From positions 1 through 5,570 of the forward strand of contig CAIWTL010000124.1 in the NCBI GenBank assembly GCA_903915555.1: a stretch of 5,570 bases of DNA, given 5' to 3'. This DNA comes from an uncultured Micrococcales bacterium (GTDB taxonomy: Bacteria > Actinomycetota > Actinomycetes > S36-B12 > GCA-2699445). Below are positions 1 through 5,570 of the stretch, piece by piece. Each line of letters starts with the position of its first letter. Position 1 is the first letter of the stretch. Position numbers and translations under genes: made by a program. The notes under the pieces are model-generated. The model saw only the letters and a list, made by a program, of their open reading frames with translations, had not been told where the DNA came from and searched no databases.

Positions 1-1
1 C

Positions 2-1120
2 CGGGACCTCGCAGAGGTAGAGACGGCAGCCGAGCCCGACGTCCTCGACACCATGCGCGACAAGGAGGTCCTGCTCCACCATCCCTATGACTCGTTCTCG
101 ACCTCCGTACAGCGGTTCCTGGAGCAGGCCGCCGCCGACCCCCAGGTGCTGGCGATCAAGCAGACCCTGTACCGCACCAGTGGCGACTCCCCCATCATCG
201 ATGCGCTGGTGGACGCGGCCGAGGCCGGCAAGCAGGTCCTCGCCCTCGTCGAGATCAAGGCCCGGTTCGACGAGCAGGCCAACATCAAGTGGGGCCGCAA
301 GCTCGAGCGCGCAGGAGTCCACGTGGTCTACGGACTCGTCGGACTCAAGACCCACTGCAAGCTCAGCATGGTCGTGCGTGATGACGGTGACAGGCTGCGC
401 CGCTACATCCACATCGGCACCGGCAACTACCACCCCAAGACCGCGCGCCTCTACGAGGACTTCGGCCTGCTCACCACCGACCCCCTGGTGGGCGAGGACG
501 TCAGCCGGCTGTTCAATGTGCTGTCGGGCTACTCGATGAACAACGAGTACGACCGACTGCTGGTGGCACCGCACTCCGTCAGGTCCGGTCTGGTGGAGCG
601 CATCGAGCGAGAGGTCGCACATTACCGGGCGGGGCGCTCCGCCCGGATCAGGTTCAAGTGCAATTCGATCGTGGATGAGCGCATCATCGACGCTCTCTAC
701 CGAGCGGCGCAGGCCGGCGTACCCACCGACATCTTCGTCCGGGGCATCTGCGCGATCCGCCCCGGCATCCCTGGTACCGAGGACCGGCTGCGCATCATCA
801 GCATCCTCGGCAAGTTCCTCGAGCATTCCCGGACCTATGAGTTCGCCAACGGGGGAGACACCGAGGTCTGGATCGGATCGGCCGACCTCATGCACCGCAA
901 CCTCGACCGGCGCGTCGAGACCCTGGTGAAGCTCGAGAGTCCGGAGCATGTCCAGGAGGTGGCAGGCCTGTTCGATCTCGCGTTCGACCCTGGAACGTCG
1001 GCCTGGGATCTCAACAACGACGGCAGCTGGACCCGTAGGATCGTCGACGAAGAGGGCCGGGACCTGGTCGACTACCAGGACACGGTCATCAGGATGAGGA
1101 CCAGCCGCCGGGGAGTGTGA
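2..1120 (+). CDS. ppk1: Polyphosphate kinase 1, C-terminal half (5' end outside window)
   Basis: PPK1 reversibly transfers the ATP gamma-phosphate onto growing inorganic polyphosphate. The frame is open from base 2, so the gene starts upstream. The 372 residues seen are about half of the usual ~690–730, covering the two C-terminal phospholipase-D-like catalytic domains. Family motifs are intact: LLHHPYDSF near the left end, GLKTHCKL with the His codon at 353–355, YIHIGTGNYHPKTARLYED with the His codon at 410–412, and GKFLEHSRTYEF with the His codon at 824–826, followed by SADLMHRNLDRRVE. The first two histidines are 19 residues apart, exactly as E. coli H435 (the autophosphorylated residue) and H454; the third matches H592. 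The ATG at 53 is internal, not the true start. It is the first visible gene of a plus-strand operon with the CYTH–CHAD and MutT1-like genes. Nothing suggests inactivation. Confidence 0.97.
   Translation, partial: RDLAEVETAAEPDVLDTMRDKEVLLHHPYDSFSTSVQRFLEQAAADPQVLAIKQTLYRTSGDSPIIDALVDAAEAGKQVLALVEIKARFDEQANIKWGRKLERAGVHVVYGLVGLKTHCKLSMVVRDDGDRLRRYIHIGTGNYHPKTARLYEDFGLLTTDPLVGEDVSRLFNVLSGYSMNNEYDRLLVAPHSVRSGLVERIEREVAHYRAGRSARIRFKCNSIVDERIIDALYRAAQAGVPTDIFVRGICAIRPGIPGTEDRLRIISILGKFLEHSRTYEFANGGDTEVWIGSADLMHRNLDRRVETLVKLESPEHVQEVAGLFDLAFDPGTSAWDLNNDGSWTRRIVDEEGRDLVDYQDTVIRMRTSRRGV
1111..1115 (+). promoter_or_regulatory. Ribosome binding site for the CYTH–CHAD gene
   Basis: GGGAG lies inside the last codons of ppk1, 8 bases before the ATG at 1124. 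It supports that start and implies that translation of the second gene is coupled to the end of ppk1, whose stop codon is at 1118–1120. Confidence 0.7.
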
Positions 1121-1123
1121 CCC

Positions 1124-2659
1124 ATGGGCCCGACGCCCACAACCCATCGGGAAGTCGAGAAGAAGCTGCGCGTCCACGCGCTGTTCCGCCTCCCGGACCT
1201 GTCCCAGATCGACGGGGTGGGTTCGGTGACTGCGTTGCCCACGATCACCCTGACGGCGGTCTACCACGACACCGAGGATCTGCGGCTGTTCCGCTGGGGG
1301 ATCACGCTGCGCCGCCGGGAGGGCGGTGACGACGCCGGCTGGCACATCAAGTTCCCCGTCGAGGGTGAGGGCGACGGCGTCCGCGACGAGGTCCGATTCC
1401 CCCTGTCCGAGGGGCGGGCGGGCGAGGTTCCGGGGGCCATCAGGGAGATGCTGACCTCCCTCACGCGCGAGCAGATCCTGGTGCCCGTCGCCACGCTGCG
1501 CACCGAGCGGACCCCCTACGTCATCGACGACGAGGACGGCGAGCCCTCCCTCGAACTCGTCGACGACACCGTGAGCATCCTCGACGGCAAGCACGTTGCC
1601 GCGCGGTTCCGGGAGATCGAGGTCGAGGCCCTCACCGACGAGGCGGCCCGCGGAAGCCTCATCGGTGAAGTCGTCTCGGCGCTCCAGGCGCAGGGCGCGA
1701 TCCCCGGCTCATCCTCGAAGGCCGCCACCGCGGTCGGACCGCGGGCATCGGCACCGCCCGACGTGGTCGAGATGGGGTCCGTGTCCCCGCGCGATCCGGC
1801 CGGCGACGCGGTCCGCGCCCACATCGCCAAACATGTGCGACGCTTCCTTATGCAGGACGTACGGGTACGGCGCGACCTGCCGGATTCGGTGCATCAGATG
1901 CGCGTCGCCGCGCGCCGGCTGCGCAGTGGACTCAAGGGATTCGGCCCTCTGGTGGATGCGGACTGGTCCCGTCACCTGCGCGACGAGTTGGGGTGGATCG
2001 CCGGTCAGCTGGGCGGCGTTCGCGATACCGAGGTCATGATCGAACGACTCGACGAACGGGCCGCCGACCTCCCCCCTGACGAGCAGTTCCTCGCCCAGAC
2101 GGCCGTGGACAAGGAGCTGGGGGCCCGTATCACCGATGCCCGCCAGCACGCCCTGGCCGCCCTGCGCAGTGAGCGGCACCGGCAACTGCTCGTCGACCTC
2201 GTCGAGGCCGTGACCGACCCCCAGTTGACCCCGCTGGCCGACGAGAGTTGCGCAGTGGCCCTGCCCCCTCTTGTGGAGAAGACCTGGAAGCGGCTGGCCA
2301 AGGATGTCGCGGACCTGCACCTCGACAGCCCCGCCTACCCGTGGCACGAGACCCGGATCGCGGCGAAGAAGGCCCGGTATGCGGCCGAGGCCGTGGAGCC
2401 GGTCTTCGGCCGGCCGGCGAAGGACCTGGTGAAGGCTCTCGAAGAGGTCACCGAGATCCTGGGGGACCATCAGGATGCTCACGTCGCGCAGACCACCCTC
2501 AAGACTCTGGCGGCCGAGGGTGACATCGACGCCGCCACAGGTTTCGCGCTCGGCCTGCTGTATGCCCTCGAGATCGAGTACGAGATGAACCTCCGCAGGG
2601 AGTTCACACGGCTCTGGCCCAGGATCAAGAAGGTCCACGACTCGACCGACCTGACCTGA
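1124..2659 (+). CDS. CYTH and CHAD domain protein (polyphosphate-associated)
   Basis: This 511-residue protein fuses two domains. The N-terminal CYTH (triphosphate tunnel) domain, about residues 8–195, shows the signature ExExK (E10, E12, K14), YHDTEDLRLF (47–56), LRRREGG (62–68), WHIKFP (73–78), RTERTPY (126–132) and the acidic strand REIEVEAL (163–170). These are the residues that line the metal/triphosphate tunnel in ThTPase, tripolyphosphatase and CyaB relatives. A Ser/Ala/Pro-rich linker (about 194–215) leads to a C-terminal CHAD helical domain (about 225–505) with two basic motifs, VHQMRVAARRLRS (256–268) and HETRIAAKKARY (408–419). CHAD domains are known to bind polyphosphate and localise to its granules. 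Start ATG follows the ppk1 stop by 3 bases with a good ribosome site. The likely role is polyphosphate binding with possible tripolyphosphatase activity; the true substrate cannot be told from sequence. All signature residues I could check are kept, so it is probably active. Confidence 0.95.
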   Translation: MGPTPTTHREVEKKLRVHALFRLPDLSQIDGVGSVTALPTITLTAVYHDTEDLRLFRWGITLRRREGGDDAGWHIKFPVEGEGDGVRDEVRFPLSEGRAGEVPGAIREMLTSLTREQILVPVATLRTERTPYVIDDEDGEPSLELVDDTVSILDGKHVAARFREIEVEALTDEAARGSLIGEVVSALQAQGAIPGSSSKAATAVGPRASAPPDVVEMGSVSPRDPAGDAVRAHIAKHVRRFLMQDVRVRRDLPDSVHQMRVAARRLRSGLKGFGPLVDADWSRHLRDELGWIAGQLGGVRDTEVMIERLDERAADLPPDEQFLAQTAVDKELGARITDARQHALAALRSERHRQLLVDLVEAVTDPQLTPLADESCAVALPPLVEKTWKRLAKDVADLHLDSPAYPWHETRIAAKKARYAAEAVEPVFGRPAKDLVKALEEVTEILGDHQDAHVAQTTLKTLAAEGDIDAATGFALGLLYALEIEYEMNLRREFTRLWPRIKKVHDSTDLT

Positions 2660-2661
2660 TG
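2657..2661 (+). other. Overlapping stop/start (TGATG), translational coupling
   Basis: The TGA ending the CYTH–CHAD gene (2657–2659) shares its A with the ATG of the Nudix gene (2659–2661). The bases just upstream contain no convincing Shine-Dalgarno sequence, so re-initiation by ribosomes finishing the upstream gene is the likely mode of translation. Confidence 0.8.
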
Positions 2662-3558
2662 GCCGTTCCCATCCAGGCTGCAGGGGTCGTCCTGCTGCGC
2701 GAGACCGGGTCGCGTGGGCCGAAACTGCTGATCGTCCACCGGCCGTCCCACAAGGACTGGTCGTTGCCGAAGGGGAAGCTCGACAAGGGCGAGCATGTGG
2801 TCACGGCCGCGGTCCGGGAGTGCGACGAGGAGACCGGGATCGTGCCGATCCTCGGGCCGTACATCGGCCGACAGACCTATCCCGTGATGGGCCGACCCAA
2901 GACCGTCGACTACTGGGTGGCCACGCCCGGCAGTGACAACGGTTTCACCCCGGACAGCGAGATCGACGAGATCCGCTGGGTCACCCCCGACCAGGCCCGG
3001 TCGATGCTCACGTACAAGCGTGACGCCCAGATCGTGCGCAGTGCGCTTGCGCTGCCACGGACGTCCCCCCTGATCGTCCTTCGGCACGCGACCGCCACGA
3101 AGCGGTCCGACTACTCGGGCAAGGACGACGGGAACCGCCCACTGACCGGCAAGGGACGCAGTGAGGCGAAGTCGCTGGTCCCCCTGCTGCGGGCGTTCGG
3201 CATCGACCGAATCCACAGTTCGGACTCGGCACGCTGCATCCAGACGGTCCAGCCGTACGCCTCCCAGGCCCGCGTCACCATCGAACAGGAGCCGCTGTTC
3301 AGCGAGCCGGGGTTCGAGGACAGACCCAAGGCCGCACTGCGTCGCATCGAGAACCTGGCCGAGTCGTCACACCGACTGTGTGTCTGCTCCCACCGACCCG
3401 TTCTCCCCACCCTGCTGCGGCCGTTCGCCGCCGCCGCGGGCAAGAAGGACCCGTCCGTCTTCAAGGAACCGCTGGAACCCGCCGAGATGGTCGTGGTCCA
3501 CCGCAGGATCACACGCAGCGGCTGGCGGTTCGTGGCCGCCGAACGCCTCGAGGGCTGA
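2659..3558 (+). CDS. mutT1: MutT1-like Nudix hydrolase fused to histidine phosphatase domain
   Basis: This 299-residue protein has a Nudix domain (about 1–133) followed by a histidine-phosphatase domain (about 137–297), the architecture of mycobacterial MutT1. The Nudix box is complete at residues 39–61: G39, E45, then RECDEETGI (53–61), matching GX5EX7REUXEEXGU. The phosphatase domain has LRHATA (R142, H143 as presumed phospho-acceptor), RPLTGKG (160–166), SSDSARCIQT (187–196; R192) and CSHRPVLP (243–250; second His 245), so both catalytic histidines are present. Mycobacterial MutT1 hydrolyses 8-oxo-dGTP/8-oxo-GTP and dinucleoside polyphosphates. Its gene there (Rv2985) adjoins ppk1 (Rv2984), which supports the same assignment here. 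Length is close to the ~317 residues of the M. tuberculosis protein. It is the last gene of the plus-strand operon and its start overlaps the CYTH–CHAD stop. Substrate is inferred from the family. Confidence 0.94.
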   Translation: MAVPIQAAGVVLLRETGSRGPKLLIVHRPSHKDWSLPKGKLDKGEHVVTAAVRECDEETGIVPILGPYIGRQTYPVMGRPKTVDYWVATPGSDNGFTPDSEIDEIRWVTPDQARSMLTYKRDAQIVRSALALPRTSPLIVLRHATATKRSDYSGKDDGNRPLTGKGRSEAKSLVPLLRAFGIDRIHSSDSARCIQTVQPYASQARVTIEQEPLFSEPGFEDRPKAALRRIENLAESSHRLCVCSHRPVLPTLLRPFAAAAGKKDPSVFKEPLEPAEMVVVHRRITRSGWRFVAAERLEG

Positions 3559-3583
3559 TCCGGTTCCGGTCGCCTGCTGCGCG

Positions 3584-4189
3584 TCAGTCGGGGAGGTGGG
3601 CGGCGAGATCGGCGGTCAGTCCGTCCAAGAGGTCCACGACCTCCTGGACCGCGTCGGGGGACAGGCCCGCGACGGGCGGCACCTCCCACAGCACGACCCG
3701 CTTCTCTGTGGGGACCGATCCGGGGAGATCGCCGAGAACCACCACGATGTCCGCGGCCGCCATCACGCCGTCGCTGACCGGCTTGGGGAACTCCTTGACG
3801 GGGTCCGCCCCCAACTGCAGGAGCGGCTCGGACACCTCCGGAAGCAACTGGGTGGCCGGCTCGAAGCCTCCCGACCAGGAGTGCGCGCGTGAGCCCGCAT
3901 GACGTTCGAACAGGGCGCGCGCCAATTGGGAGCGACCGGCGTCCCCGGAGTCGACGAACAGGACCACGGGCAGCGAATCCTGATGCCCCTCGGCCTTGAC
4001 CAGAGCGATCAGCTCCTGCCGCACATACCGTTCGGCGAGGACGGGGACCCATGAGTCGACCTCGGCGTCACTGGAGAACTCGGCGAAACCCTGGTCCACG
4101 AAAAGGGTGATCGTTCCTGGATCCACGAGACCCGCGAACTCCCCCGCCAGGCGCGCCAACACGTGGTCGCGGGCGACGTCGTTGTTCAC
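3584..4189 (-). CDS. Cysteine-free ArsC/LMW-PTP-like protein with N-terminal helical domain (probable pseudo-enzyme)
   Basis: The 201-residue protein has the layout of actinobacterial arsenate reductases that carry an N-terminal three-helix dimerisation domain. Residues 1–70 are helical (note LAERYVRQELIALVKAEG at 51–68), and about 74–200 form a low-molecular-weight tyrosine phosphatase-like domain. The phosphate loop reads FVDSGDAGRSQLA (78–90), where active relatives have the pattern FvCxxNAGRSQMA. The catalytic Cys is therefore Asp80 (codon 3952–3950, GAC) and the loop Asn is Asp83, while R86 and S87 remain. EFPKPVSD (133–140) is conserved. The usual MGCGDxCP resolving-cysteine region is replaced by LGDLPGSVP, and the usual W-x-x-P-D-P acid motif by WEVPPV (168–173). 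There is no cysteine in the whole protein. Catalysis by the family mechanism is therefore not expected; a binding or regulatory role is inferred. It is the last gene after pstB, 22 bases downstream, with a GTG start chosen for its ribosome site. The reading frame is intact, so it is not an obvious pseudogene. Confidence 0.85.
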   Translation of the reverse strand: MNNDVARDHVLARLAGEFAGLVDPGTITLFVDQGFAEFSSDAEVDSWVPVLAERYVRQELIALVKAEGHQDSLPVVLFVDSGDAGRSQLARALFERHAGSRAHSWSGGFEPATQLLPEVSEPLLQLGADPVKEFPKPVSDGVMAAADIVVVLGDLPGSVPTEKRVVLWEVPPVAGLSPDAVQEVVDLLDGLTADLAAHLPD

Positions 4190-4194
4190 CGCCG

Positions 4195-4200
4195 CCCCTC
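4195..4200 (-). promoter_or_regulatory. Ribosome binding site for the ArsC-like gene
   Basis: On the minus strand GAGGGG precedes the GTG start (4189–4187) by 5 bases. It lies in the 22-base gap after the pstB stop, supports the GTG as the true start, and argues that the gene is translated as part of the pst operon. Confidence 0.65.
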
Positions 4201-4211
4201 TTCGCCGGCGG

Positions 4212-5066
4212 TCATCCGTAGCGGCCCGACACGTAGTCCTCGGTGCGCTGGTCCTTCGGCTGGGTGAAGATCGTGTGGGTCACGTCGAACTCCACGAGTT
4301 CCCCGTACCGTTCGCCCTTGTCGTCGAGTTTGGCGGTGAAGAACGCCGTACGGTCCGAGACACGCGCCGCCTGCTGCATGTTGTGCGTGACGATGATGAT
4401 CGTGTAGTCGCTCGCCAGCTCCTGCATCAGGTCCTCGATCTTGAGGGTGGCGATGGGGTCCAGCGACGCGCAGGGCTCGTCCATCAGGATGATCTGCGGG
4501 CGCACGGCGATGCACCGCGCGATGCACAGGCGCTGCTGCTGGCCGCCGGAGAGGGCCAGCCCGCTGGACTTCACCTTGTCCTTGACCTCGTCCCACAGCG
4601 CTGCGCGGGTCAGGGCCTCCTCGACGACATCGTCGAGCCCCTTCTTCTGTCCCAGCACACGCGGGCCGTAGGCGATGTTGTCGTAGATGGACTTGGGGAA
4701 GGGGTTCGGCTTCTGGAAGACCATTCCGATGTGGCGGCGCACCTCGACCGGGTCGACGTCCGGGCCGTAGATGTCCTCACCCTGCACCGTGACGGAGCCT
4801 TCGACACGCGCACCGGGGATGAGGTCGTTCATGCGGTTCAGCGACCTGAGCAACGTCGACTTGCCGCAGCCGGACGGGCCGATGAGTGCCGTGATCTCGT
4901 TGCGTCGCATGTCCATGGAGACCCCGCGGAGGGCGTGGTAATCGCCGTACCAGACACCGACATCCCTGAGGTCGACGATCGCCTCACCGGCACTGGGGCG
5001 GGGAGCCTTCGGGTTGTCCATGGTGAGGCGGGGCAGCCCCGCCGGCGTGTCATGGCCGTCAGACAT
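4212..5066 (-). CDS. pstB: Phosphate ABC transporter ATP-binding protein PstB
   Basis: PstB is the cytoplasmic ATPase that powers high-affinity phosphate uptake through PstA/PstC. Counting from the chosen start, the 284 residues show Walker A GPSGCGKST (63–71), a Q-loop FQKPNPFPKSIYDN (117–130) of the PstB-specific form, the ABC signature LSGGQQQRL (172–180), Walker B IILMDEP (192–198) and the switch histidine in THN (His 228). The tail FTQPKDQRTEDYVSGRYG is typical of the family. The D-loop reads CASLDP rather than the more usual PstB CSALDP. I chose the ATG at 5066–5064 because a strong purine-rich site, GGAGGGAGGG, sits just upstream. An ATG at 5114, 3 bases after the pstA stop, would add 16 residues but has only a weak site; an ATG at 5021 is also possible. 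Family identity is certain; only the start is in doubt. It is co-directional with pstA and the ArsC-like gene. Confidence 0.97.
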   Translation of the reverse strand: MSDGHDTPAGLPRLTMDNPKAPRPSAGEAIVDLRDVGVWYGDYHALRGVSMDMRRNEITALIGPSGCGKSTLLRSLNRMNDLIPGARVEGSVTVQGEDIYGPDVDPVEVRRHIGMVFQKPNPFPKSIYDNIAYGPRVLGQKKGLDDVVEEALTRAALWDEVKDKVKSSGLALSGGQQQRLCIARCIAVRPQIILMDEPCASLDPIATLKIEDLMQELASDYTIIIVTHNMQQAARVSDRTAFFTAKLDDKGERYGELVEFDVTHTIFTQPKDQRTEDYVSGRYG

Positions 5067-5069
5067 CAG

Positions 5070-5079
5070 CCCTCCCTCC
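5070..5079 (-). promoter_or_regulatory. Ribosome binding site that decides the pstB start
   Basis: On the minus strand GGAGGGAGGG lies directly before CTG-ATG at 5066–5064. The GGAGG core is 8 bases from this ATG, which favours it over the ATG at 5114, where only a loose AGAAGAAG-type sequence from the end of pstA is available. Confidence 0.65.
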
Positions 5080-5117
5080 AGTGCTGCGGACTCTATCGTG
5101 GGCTCGGTCGTCATGGC

Positions 5118-5570
5118 TCACCACTTCTTCTGATACTTGTTGCGGAGGAAGATCGCGGCCCCGTTCATGATCAACAGAACGATGAGCAGCACGATGCAGA
5201 GGGCGGCGGCGAGCACGTGGAACTCGTCCCGCGACTGTGACACCCAGTTGTAGATCTGGATGGGCATGACCGTGTAGGAACTGAGCAGACCGTTGGGGTT
5301 GAACGTGATGAACGTGACAGCCCCGAGCAGCAGCAGGGGAGCCGCCTCGCCGATGGCCCGGGACAGCGCCAGGATCGCACCGGTCGCCGTACCGGGTGTC
5401 GCGGCCGGAAGCACCTGCTTCCAGATGGTCTGCCACTTGGTGGCGCCCAGGGCCATGGAGCCGAACCTGATGGACTGCGGAACAGCCCGGATCGCCTCAC
5501 GGGTCGAGATGATGATGACCGGCAGGATCAACAGCGACAGCGTCAGGGCCGCGGTGATGACCGTCTGCCC
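5118..5570 (-). CDS. pstA: Phosphate ABC transporter permease PstA, C-terminal half (5' end outside window)
   Basis: PstA is one of the two membrane permeases of the Pst phosphate importer. The frame is open to the right edge, giving 150 residues, about half of the usual ~300. The hallmark cytoplasmic EAA loop is present: STREAIRAVPQSIRFGS followed by MALGATKWQTIWKQVLP (residues 22–55 of the visible part), the site that contacts PstB. Hydrophobic stretches before it (about 8–21), after it (about 64–90) and near the C-terminus (about 118–142) fit membrane helices. The protein ends in a basic tail, RNKYQKKW. The segment GEAAPLLLLGA is typical of PstA/PstC. The visible TTG at 5531 is an internal codon, not a start. 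The stop at 5120–5118 lies 51 bases before the preferred pstB start. pstC and pstS are expected upstream, beyond the right edge. Confidence 0.96.
   Translation of the reverse strand, partial: GQTVITAALTLSLLILPVIIISTREAIRAVPQSIRFGSMALGATKWQTIWKQVLPAATPGTATGAILALSRAIGEAAPLLLLGAVTFITFNPNGLLSSYTVMPIQIYNWVSQSRDEFHVLAAALCIVLLIVLLIMNGAAIFLRNKYQKKW

Noticed and set aside
1709..2638. 309-codon open frame on the minus strand opposite the CHAD region
   Set aside because: It is a shadow of the CYTH–CHAD gene caused by high third-position GC; no family motif and no plausible operon context.
2479..3216. 245-codon minus-strand frame opposite the CHAD end and Nudix domain
   Set aside because: Antisense shadow; the plus strand here encodes a perfect Nudix box.
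3546..3553. Short palindrome CCTCGAGG near the end of the MutT1-like gene as a terminator stem
   Set aside because: It is only 8 bases, inside the coding sequence, with no loop and no T-run; this is within chance for GC-rich DNA.
3111..4052. 313-codon minus-strand frame spanning the convergent junction
   Set aside because: It overlaps two well-supported genes in other frames. The translation is dominated by Arg, Gly, Pro and Ala, typical of an out-of-frame GC-rich read.
3584..4189. Calling the ArsC-like gene a functional arsenate reductase (arsC)
   Set aside because: The catalytic and resolving cysteines are all absent, so the family reaction cannot be supported despite the shared fold.
3584..4189. 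Calling the ArsC-like gene a pseudogene by frameshift or stop
   Set aside because: The frame is continuous over 201 codons with a ribosome site and conserved scaffold motifs. Changes are confined largely to catalytic positions, unlike random decay.
3996..5240. 414-codon open frame on the plus strand, antisense to pstA/pstB and the ArsC-like gene
   Set aside because: It lies opposite genes with unmistakable family motifs. Its translation is a low-complexity mix rich in R, V, H, D and L, as expected from the complement of GC-rich codons, and it shows no recognisable domain.

Overview
The window is GC-rich DNA (roughly two-thirds G+C by eye) with strong third-position GC bias, tight gene packing and proteins typical of Actinomycetota. 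The ppk1–mutT1 neighbourhood, with a Nudix–histidine-phosphatase fusion, resembles the mycobacterial Rv2984–Rv2985 arrangement. The extra CYTH/CHAD gene between them makes a Propionibacteriaceae-like or related polyphosphate-handling actinobacterium plausible. Genus cannot be fixed from the sequence alone.

Layout. The plus strand (1–3558) carries three co-directional genes: the C-terminal half of polyphosphate kinase ppk1 (cut by the left edge), a two-domain CYTH–CHAD protein starting 3 bases after the ppk1 stop, and a MutT1-type Nudix/histidine-phosphatase fusion whose ATG shares a base with the preceding stop codon. The minus strand (5570 down to 3584) carries the distal part of a phosphate-import operon: the C-terminal half of pstA (cut by the right edge), pstB, and a small gene 22 bases behind it. 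That last gene encodes an ArsC/LMW-PTP-fold protein with an N-terminal helical domain and no cysteine at all. The two operons converge with only 25 bases between stop codons, and no clear terminator is visible there.

How the genes fit together. PstA/PstB (with PstS and PstC presumably beyond the right edge) import phosphate. PPK1 stores it as polyphosphate from ATP. The CYTH–CHAD protein has a triphosphate-tunnel domain plus a polyphosphate-binding helical domain. The MutT1-like protein probably hydrolyses oxidised or dinucleoside polyphosphates. The region is thus a coherent phosphate import/polyphosphate storage/nucleotide clean-up cluster.

The most unusual item is the cysteine-free ArsC-like protein. 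It keeps the family scaffold but has lost the P-loop nucleophile, the resolving-cysteine motif and the usual Asp-Pro acid motif. It looks like a pseudo-enzyme placed at the end of the pst operon, where phoU often lies. No RNA genes, mobile elements, CRISPR arrays or notable repeats were seen. No gene-free stretch exceeds about 50 bases.
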